A stretch of DNA of 64,000 nucleotides, taken from an uncultured Dorea sp. GTDB taxonomy: Bacteria; Bacillota; Clostridia; Lachnospirales; Lachnospiraceae. Both the position numbers and the translations under genes were made by a program. This document shows positions 58,419 through 64,000 of the stretch, piece after piece. The DNA lies in contig CAPEBR010000005.1 of NCBI GenBank assembly GCA_948602995.1, forward strand, positions 62,001 through 126,000, in the 5' to 3' direction. Each line of letters starts with the position of its first letter. The first letter of the stretch is position 1. The notes beneath the pieces were generated by a model. That model was not told the DNA's origin and made no database searches. It worked only from the letters and a program-made list of their open reading frames with translations.

Positions 58419-59774
58419 ATGAAGAAAAGAAGCAACTTTACAAGCAAGCTGGGATTTGTACTTGCCGCTTCCGGCTCTGCAGTAGGACTTGGGAACATCT
58501 GGCGTTTCCCCTATCTGGCTGCAAAATACGGCGGCGGCACATTCCTGCTGATCTATCTGGTTCTGGCTGTTACCTTTGGTTTTACTCTTATGACCGCAGA
58601 GATCGCCATTGGAAGAAAGACAGGCTTAAGCGCCATTGGCGCCTTTAAATCTCTTGACCGGCGTTTCGGATTTGTAGGCGTCCTTGCAGCGGCAGTCCCG
58701 ATCATTATCTTCCCCTACTACTCCGTTATCGGCGGATGGGTGGTAAAGTATTTTTCCGTATTTGTAAGCGGCGGCGTCGGGAAGGCTGCCGGGGATACCT
58801 ATTTTACAGATTTTATCGGCGGCACTTTTGAGCCGATCGGCTGGTTTTTCCTGTTTATGGCCGTGACTTCCATTATCGTCCTGTGCGGTGTGGAAAAGGG
58901 AATCGAAAAGGTGAGCAAATTCATGATGCCGGTTCTCGTGGTACTTACCATTATTATTGCCGTATACAGTCTGACTCTTGACGGGGCGATGGAAGGGCTG
59001 GTATATTACATCAAGCCCCATATGGCCGATGTGTCTGCCAAGACAATTCTCGCTGCTATGGGACAATTATTTTATTCAATGTCACTTGCAATGGGAATTA
59101 TGATCACCTATGGCTCTTATATGAAAAAGGAAAACCATCTGGAGAGCTCTGTGCGGCAGATTGAGCTGTTTGACACCGGTATCGCCTTTCTCGCAGGACT
59201 GATGATTATTCCGGCGGTATTCGCATTCTCCGGTGGAGACAGATCCGCACTTAATGCAGGCCCGGGACTGATGTTCATGACTCTGCCGAAGGTGTTTGCA
59301 GGCATGAAATTCGGCGGCGTGATCGGAACCATCTTTTTTGTACTTGTATTTTTTGCGGCGCTCACATCCGCAATCTCTCTGATGGAGACAATCGTATCCA
59401 TCTTCCGGGACAAGTTCGGCTGGGGACGAAAGGGTGCAAGCATCTTTGTAACCGTGCTGTCACTGGCTCTTGGTATTCCGTCCTCCCTCGGGTTCGGGCC
59501 TCTTGGCTTTATAAGCTGGATGGGTATGTCTGTCCTTGATATTATGGACTTTGTAAGCAATAGTGTGCTGATGCCGATCGTGGCATTCTTTACCTGTATC
59601 TTTATTGGCTTCATTATTAAGCCAAAGACAGTCTCTGATGAAGTAAAGGTGACTGACGGAACCTTTAAGGCTGAGAAGATGTTCAATGTCATTATAAAAT
59701 GGGTGGCACCGATTTTCCTGGTACTGATACTTGGAAGTTCAGTTGCAAGCGCATTAGGAGTGTTTACGATTTAA
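58419..59774 (+). CDS. Sodium-dependent transporter, NSS (SNF) family
   Basis: 451 residues with about 11-12 helices. The NSS signature is intact: FVLAASGSAVGLGNIWRFPY in helix 1 with the unwound Na/substrate site, and GGGTFLLIYLVL in helix 2. Such transporters import amino acids with sodium; bacterial 11-12 TM members resemble MhsT/TnaT. The substrate cannot be read. It has its own promoter and ends at a family B terminator. Confidence 0.93.
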   Translation: MKKRSNFTSKLGFVLAASGSAVGLGNIWRFPYLAAKYGGGTFLLIYLVLAVTFGFTLMTAEIAIGRKTGLSAIGAFKSLDRRFGFVGVLAAAVPIIIFPYYSVIGGWVVKYFSVFVSGGVGKAAGDTYFTDFIGGTFEPIGWFFLFMAVTSIIVLCGVEKGIEKVSKFMMPVLVVLTIIIAVYSLTLDGAMEGLVYYIKPHMADVSAKTILAAMGQLFYSMSLAMGIMITYGSYMKKENHLESSVRQIELFDTGIAFLAGLMIIPAVFAFSGGDRSALNAGPGLMFMTLPKVFAGMKFGGVIGTIFFVLVFFAALTSAISLMETIVSIFRDKFGWGRKGASIFVTVLSLALGIPSSLGFGPLGFISWMGMSVLDIMDFVSNSVLMPIVAFFTCIFIGFIIKPKTVSDEVKVTDGTFKAEKMFNVIIKWVAPIFLVLILGSSVASALGVFTI

Positions 59775-59782
59775 ACATAAAG

Positions 59783-59819
59783 AGTTGGGGACGGGGCATT
59801 TTCTGCCCCGTCCCCAACT
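59783..59819. terminator. Family B palindrome between NSS and degV genes
   Basis: AGTTGGGGACGGGGCA, 5-base loop, then TGCCCCGTCCCCAACT. It ends exactly where the convergent DegV stop codon begins. Confidence 0.85.
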
Positions 59820-60683
59820 TTAACGTTTGTCTCCCATACAGAAAACGGCTACAACGCCGGGGCCGGTGTGGCTTCCGATTACGGTTCCGATATTGTTGAT
59901 GAGAATGCTGTGGATTCCCAGCTTTTCGCGGACCAGTCCGGCTACATATTCCGCATCCTCCTGACAGTCACCGTGGGTAATCATTATAAGATCGTTCTCT
60001 CTGCCGTGAGACTGTTCAGCTGCTTTCTCTACAATCTTCTGAAGGGATTTTTTTCTTCCCCGTTCTTTTCCTATGACCTGAAGCTTACCCTCATTGTCCA
60101 TATGGATCATGGGTTTAATCTGTACTACACTCCCGAGGACGGCTGCTGTCTTTGAAATCCGTCCGCCTCTCTGAAGATGATAGAGATCATCTATTGTTAC
60201 ATTATGACAGACATGAAGCTTGTTTTCCTCTGCCCACTTTGCTGCTTCTTCTATAGTCATGCCCTCTTTTTTTCTCTTTAGTACATAATACAGGAGCAAG
60301 GCTTCTCCCATACAGGCACACAATGTATCAACAATGACGATTTTTCTGTCCGGATACTCTTCTCCAAGCTCCTGTGCGGCAATCTGCATGCTGTTGCAGG
60401 TACCGCTTAAACCTGATGAAAAAGCAAGGTGAAGAATATCTTTTCCTTCCTTTACATATGGCTCCAGGGCTTTTTTTGCTTCATCCGGATTTACCTGGGA
60501 TGTGACAGACATCTTTCCATCCCGCAGTTTAGTAAAGAATTCCTTTGCAGATAGTCCCAGCATATCCTGATAGGTTTCTCCTTCAATCGTGTATTTTAAA
60601 GGAATAAATGGTACATTCCTCTCCTTGAGCCATTCCTTCGGTACATCAACTGTACTGTTTACTGTTACAATGTAGTCACTCAT
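59820..60683 (-). CDS. DegV family fatty-acid binding protein
   Basis: 287 residues. It starts YIVTVNSTVDVPKEWLKERN (usually DSxxDL in DegV) and has MSVTSQVNPDEAKKALEPY, LHLAFSSGLSGTCNSMQIAA and IVDTLCACMGEALLLYYVLK, covering the lipid-binding pocket. FakB-type DegV proteins hand exogenous fatty acids to the kinase FakA, which is not in the window. It ends GSHTGPGVVAVFCMGDKR. Confidence 0.92.
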   Translation of the reverse strand: MSDYIVTVNSTVDVPKEWLKERNVPFIPLKYTIEGETYQDMLGLSAKEFFTKLRDGKMSVTSQVNPDEAKKALEPYVKEGKDILHLAFSSGLSGTCNSMQIAAQELGEEYPDRKIVIVDTLCACMGEALLLYYVLKRKKEGMTIEEAAKWAEENKLHVCHNVTIDDLYHLQRGGRISKTAAVLGSVVQIKPMIHMDNEGKLQVIGKERGRKKSLQKIVEKAAEQSHGRENDLIMITHGDCQEDAEYVAGLVREKLGIHSILINNIGTVIGSHTGPGVVAVFCMGDKR

Positions 60684-60769
60684 AATCTAAAACCTCCTAA
60701 CTGTACAACCTGTCATGGTTGCTGTTCACTCTGTGACTAATACATCAATAATACCCCTATCATACCACT

Positions 60770-62131
60770 TTAATCCATTTCACGCAAAACTTTTTTGAAT
60801 GTTATTATAAAAAGGGTTGCTGCTGTGGTGACGGATATGAAATCCGCAATTGGCTCCGCCCGGTAGATTCCCATAACTCCCATAAATCCAGGCAGGATCA
60901 GCGCCAGGGGAATCAGCAGGATGACCTTACGCAAAAGCGCGATAAAGACAGAAACCTTTGCCTGTCCAAGCGCCACAAAGGTAGACTGGCATGCCGTCTG
61001 TATGCCAAAAAACATAAAGCCCAGAAAATAAACCGGCATGACCTGCGCTGTAAGATCTGCAAGCTGCTTATTGTTTGTGAAAATTCCTGCATAAATATGG
61101 GGAGCAATCACTGCAATTCCCCCTAGAAGAAACATGGATGTAAAAGTAACAGATACCAGTCTGAAAAAGGCTCCCATTACCCTATCCTTATTTCCCGCGC
61201 CGTAATTGTAGCTGATGATGGGCTGTACCCCCTGTGTGATGCCCTGGGCCGGTATACCGATAAACTGCATAATACTGGTAAGAATTGCCATGGTGCCTAC
61301 ATACAGGTCGCCGCCATATTTCTGAAGTCCTGTATTTAGTGTAATGCTTACCAGACTCTCTGTGCTCTGCATAATAAACGGGGATACTCCCAACGCTGCA
61401 ATTTTCTTAATATATTCTGCCTGCAGCCGGATGTTTTTCCGTCTAAGGCGCAGGACGCTTTTCTCTGATGTAAGAAAGCGCACGACCCATACTGCACTGA
61501 CAGCCTGGGAGATTACGGTTGCGATGGCGGCTCCCCTTACCCCCAGCCCGAATACAAAGATGAAGACCGGGTCAAGGCAGATATTCAGCACTGCCCCGAT
61601 CAGCACGGAGAGCATAGCTGTTTTTGCCTCTCCCTGTCCGCTGATAAAAGTATTAAGACCAAGCGCCGCCTGAACAAATATAGTTCCCACAAGGTAGACG
61701 CCTATGTACCCTTCTGCATATCCGATGGTTGCCTCGCTGGCTCCAAAGGCAAACAGGACAGGTCTTTTAAAAATAGAAAACGTCAATGTCAGGATCACAG
61801 AAAAGAAGAGAATCAGCCCCGCCGAATTTCCAAGAATCCTTTCTGCCTTCTCGTAGTCCTTCTTACCCAATTCGATTGAAGCAAGGGGAGCCCCGCCCAT
61901 TCCTGCGAATGCGCTGAAGGCTGAAATCAGCATAATAATTGGGAAGGTTACCCCCACCCCGGTAAGTGCAACATCTCCATATCCTCTGATATGCCCGATA
62001 TAGATCCGATCCACAATATTATACAATATATTAATCAGTTGTGCCGCCACTGACGGAAGCGCCAGCGAAACCATCAGCCTCCCCAGAGGCGCAGTGCCCA
62101 GCTTGTTTTCCTTTTGAGTGTTCTCCTGCAT
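60770..62131 (-). CDS. MATE family efflux transporter
   Basis: 453 residues, 12 helices in two homologous halves. It opens with NKLGTAPLGRLMVSLALPSV and shows PIIMLISAFSAFAGMGGAPL, GQGEAKTAMLSVLIGAVLNI and GITQGVQPIISYNYGAGNKD, characteristic of the DinF/NorM-like polyspecific branch. It exports drugs or metabolites using Na or proton gradients. AGGAGGGA before the ATG. Substrate unknown. Confidence 0.92.
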   Translation of the reverse strand: MQENTQKENKLGTAPLGRLMVSLALPSVAAQLINILYNIVDRIYIGHIRGYGDVALTGVGVTFPIIMLISAFSAFAGMGGAPLASIELGKKDYEKAERILGNSAGLILFFSVILTLTFSIFKRPVLFAFGASEATIGYAEGYIGVYLVGTIFVQAALGLNTFISGQGEAKTAMLSVLIGAVLNICLDPVFIFVFGLGVRGAAIATVISQAVSAVWVVRFLTSEKSVLRLRRKNIRLQAEYIKKIAALGVSPFIMQSTESLVSITLNTGLQKYGGDLYVGTMAILTSIMQFIGIPAQGITQGVQPIISYNYGAGNKDRVMGAFFRLVSVTFTSMFLLGGIAVIAPHIYAGIFTNNKQLADLTAQVMPVYFLGFMFFGIQTACQSTFVALGQAKVSVFIALLRKVILLIPLALILPGFMGVMGIYRAEPIADFISVTTAATLFIITFKKVLREMD

Positions 62132-62195
62132 AAAGATCCCTCCCTAATAATAAGTCTAACAAGCATTATATCCAAATTGTAATAAAATGTAAACC

Positions 62196-62227
62196 AAAAA
62201 ATCGCCACTTTTAAAAAGCGGCGATTT
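62196..62227 (-). terminator. Terminator of the spoVAF-like gene
   Basis: Minus strand: AAATCGCCGCTTTT and AAAAGTGGCGATTTTTT around a TA loop, one mismatch, followed by T6. It starts 17 bp after the stop codon. Confidence 0.8.
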
Positions 62228-62244
62228 CCAAAAGATTCAAATGG

Positions 62245-63606
62245 TTAATTCAGCTTCACATTCAAATAATTTCTTCCCGAAAGTGTTTTATTAAAGCAAA
62301 GGCTGCAAATGATTACCACACATCCTGCTGCAAAACCAAACCAGTTAAACAGCGCCGTCAGTACAAGAAGCTGCAGCCTCATAAATTTCAGCGCATATCC
62401 CAGTTCAAAATTTGGCTGTGTATAATTTGCCACTGCGACAAACGCCATATAAAGCATGACTTCACTGTTAAACCAGCCGGACTGAACTGAAAATTCTCCC
62501 ATTACCAGACCTGCAATTACACTAAGAGGCGTGCTGAGCATACTCGGAGTATTCATAGCAGCAAGCCTAAGTCCGTCGATCGCGATCTCCAGAATCAATA
62601 ACTGGAAAATAAGCGGAATGTTCACCATATCTTTGACTGCTACAAAGGCAAAGGCCTTTGGCAGCCAGTTCAGATTCTGCATAAACAGAAGAAAGACTGG
62701 CGTCAGAAATACAGTCATTAAGGTAATCAGGGTCCTTGCAATTTTCAGATATATATTCGTAACGGTCGGAAAATAATAATCATTCGCCTCTTCAATCATG
62801 TCAAATATGGAAGTCGGCAGTATCATGGCTGACGGGGAATTATCCACCAGAAGAACCACCTTCCCTTCCAGGAGACACGCTGCCGCCGTATCCGGCCGTT
62901 CTGTAAATTTGAACTTGGGGAAAGGGTTATACCACTTCCGTTTAAACAGACATTCTGCCAGACTCTGCTGGTTCATGCGCAAGGCATCTGTCCTAATGCT
63001 TTTAATTCGTCCTGATACGGTTTCAAGAAGTTCCTGATCTACCCGGTCTTCCATATAGCAGATTGCAACATCTGTGCGAGAACTGTCACCGATTTCCACC
63101 ATTTCCATAATCAGGTGGGGATCCCGTATTCTCCTTCGCATCATGGCTGTATTGAATACAATCGTCTCTACAAACCCGTCCCTGGAACCCCGCAGGGACT
63201 TGTCCTTATCTGGTTCCTCCACGCTCCTTGCCGGATACGTGCGGCAGTCAATCGCGATACATGCCTCATAACCATCAATAAAAAGACAAGTAACACCTGA
63301 CAGAATATTTTTTACGGCCTGGTCAAAGTCTCCGTATACATCCACCTCAGCATAAGGAATACAGACTCTCGCAAACTCTGTGGCATCTTTTGGCATATCC
63401 TCTTCTGTTACCTTTAAGATGGAATCCATGATTTTAAGCAGAACCTCATCCTTCGTAAAACCATCTATAAAATAAAAGGTTGCCACCCTGCCGCCGATGT
63501 ACACATCCCTCTGCATAATATCAAAGCTCTCTTTCACAGGAAGAAGTTGATTCATATAAGTAATGGTTTCTTCCCTCATGGAAGATATCTTTTTTTTATC
63601 TGGCAT
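62245..63606 (-). CDS. spoVAF: GerA-family spore protein, SpoVAF-like
   Basis: 453 residues. A soluble N-terminal domain (about 1-260) carries SLRGSRDGFVETIVFNTAMM, RRRIRDPHLIMEMVEIGDSS and TDVAICYMEDRVDQELLE; it is followed by a membrane domain of about five helices. The RGSRDGFVE and RRRIRDP wording matches SpoVAF better than GerAA-type germinant receptors. SpoVAF sits in the spore inner membrane and assists germination. ATG 63606 is preferred since GGAGG is seven bases upstream. No spoVA partner is visible inside the window. Confidence 0.82.
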   Translation of the reverse strand: MPDKKKISSMREETITYMNQLLPVKESFDIMQRDVYIGGRVATFYFIDGFTKDEVLLKIMDSILKVTEEDMPKDATEFARVCIPYAEVDVYGDFDQAVKNILSGVTCLFIDGYEACIAIDCRTYPARSVEEPDKDKSLRGSRDGFVETIVFNTAMMRRRIRDPHLIMEMVEIGDSSRTDVAICYMEDRVDQELLETVSGRIKSIRTDALRMNQQSLAECLFKRKWYNPFPKFKFTERPDTAAACLLEGKVVLLVDNSPSAMILPTSIFDMIEEANDYYFPTVTNIYLKIARTLITLMTVFLTPVFLLFMQNLNWLPKAFAFVAVKDMVNIPLIFQLLILEIAIDGLRLAAMNTPSMLSTPLSVIAGLVMGEFSVQSGWFNSEVMLYMAFVAVANYTQPNFELGYALKFMRLQLLVLTALFNWFGFAAGCVVIICSLCFNKTLSGRNYLNVKLN

Positions 63607-63711
63607 ATTCATTCCTCCACTTATTCTGATATAGAAATAGAGTGCCCGTAAACTGAAAAAATATGCCAGATTTAAAATCAAACCGTCATTTTCTGCCTTT
63701 GATCAAAGTCG

Positions 63712-63743
63712 GGGACGGGGCATTTTTAAAAATGCCCCGTCCC
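63712..63743. terminator. Family B palindrome after the dUTPase gene
   Basis: GGGACGGGGCATTTTT and its exact complement. It begins 3 bp after the dut stop codon and separates it from the spoVAF-like gene. Confidence 0.8.
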
Positions 63744-63746
63744 AAA

Positions 63747-64000
63747 TTAAGCTTCCGTACTCCCGAAGCCGCCGTTCCGTTCTTCGCTCACATCATCATC
63801 CATCGTGATTCCATACTCCACAAAGATCCCCTGCATAAATCCTTTTCCTGCATCAAGCTCCAGCACTTTTTTCTCATTGCTGTCATTGGTGATCTTTGCA
63901 AAGATATGTCCTTCATTCTCTGAATAAAAATAATCACTGTCAATGATTCCTACTGTATTATTGAGCTGCAGTCTGTACTTGAAGCCCAGACCGCTTCTCG
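63747..64000 (-). CDS. dut: dUTP diphosphatase, C-terminal part (partial)
   Basis: The minus strand is open from the window edge to a TAA at 63747, 84 codons. It shows RSGLGFKYRLQLNNTVGIID (motifs 2 and 3 of trimeric dUTPases), then SDYFYSENEGHIFAKITN (motif 4 region) and the C-terminal RNGGFGSTEA (motif 5, the flexible lid). It converts dUTP to dUMP to keep uracil out of DNA. The N terminus lies outside the window. Confidence 0.88.
   Translation of the reverse strand, partial: RSGLGFKYRLQLNNTVGIIDSDYFYSENEGHIFAKITNDSNEKKVLELDAGKGFMQGIFVEYGITMDDDVSEERNGGFGSTEA

Noticed and set aside
60715..60745. Possible family A repeat (GTTGCTGTTCACTCTGTGAC)
   Set aside because: Resembles the 27-bp unit but the right end is missing; too eroded to annotate firmly.
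1..64000. tRNA, rRNA, phage, IS elements
   Set aside because: No cloverleaf with a TTCGA arm and acceptor pairing, no rRNA segments, no transposase, integrase or phage structural motifs were seen.

Overview
The window reads as chromosome of a spore-forming, low-to-medium GC anaerobic Firmicute, most likely a gut Lachnospiraceae member. The evidence is: clostridial gene neighbourhoods (gap-pgk-tpiA-gpmI glycolytic genes; iscR-nifS-nifU-mnmA; infC-rpmI-rplT; rny-recX-recA), sporulation and germination genes (spoVB, a SpoIIM-like gene, a spoVAF/gerA-type gene), a Bce-type antimicrobial-peptide module, luxS, strong AGGAGG ribosome binding sites and TTGACA/TATAAT promoters. I see no rRNA, tRNA, CRISPR array, transposase or prophage.

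Layout. 1-5.8 kb: tail of an ABC permease plus a sensor kinase; a TetR regulator and MFS exporter with a double-palindrome operator; a GNAT enzyme; an Rrf2 regulator and cysK. 5.8-10 kb: accessory ground with a VOC protein, an unusual Ham1-GNAT fusion, remnants of an AAA-type ATPase and another gene, a DUF2971 protein, and a Nudix protein whose catalytic core looks deleted. 10-24 kb: SGNH hydrolase, HAD phosphatase, then BceA/BceB-type transporter genes and, 7 kb away, the matching BceR/BceS-type two-component genes. Between them lie a 1344-residue secreted Ig-like surface protein and a subtilisin-type protease with its own operator-loaded promoter. 24-32 kb: gpmI, an esterase, a DUF362 ferredoxin-like protein, a degenerate REC-GGDEF protein, tpiA, pgk, gap. 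32-43 kb: PHP phosphatase, Fe-S and tRNA thiolation genes, sporulation genes, Nudix, rny, recX, recA (with a LexA box). 43-56 kb: small Cys/Gly-rich protein, small unknown genes, thioesterase, a truA paralogue with an altered catalytic motif, HD, YjbQ and patatin proteins, ABC-F, trpS, histidine phosphatase, luxS, isochorismatase-like hydrolase, phospholipase C-like protein, MFS, AraC. 56-64 kb: infC operon with a long leader and AUU start, NSS transporter, DegV, MATE, SpoVAF and the 3' part of a dUTPase gene.

Four families of small repeats are scattered between genes: (A) GTTACTGTTCAC-ended modular elements of 27, about 71 and 133 bp; (B) GGGGACGGGGC palindromes, mostly between convergent genes and behaving like two-way terminators; (C) palindromes built on ATACTCACGGC; (D) a 31-bp palindromic repeat present twice, in opposite orientations. 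Families B and C keep base pairing while the paired bases differ from copy to copy, which points to selection on RNA or hairpin structure.

The observations I rate highest are the REC-GGDEF protein that has lost both catalytic signatures but keeps an RxxD site, the modular repeats, the Ham1-GNAT fusion, the TruA paralogue with Glu in place of the catalytic Asp, the Bce module split around a protease and giant adhesin, and the core-deleted Nudix protein. All functional calls rest on reading motifs by eye; no database search was run.
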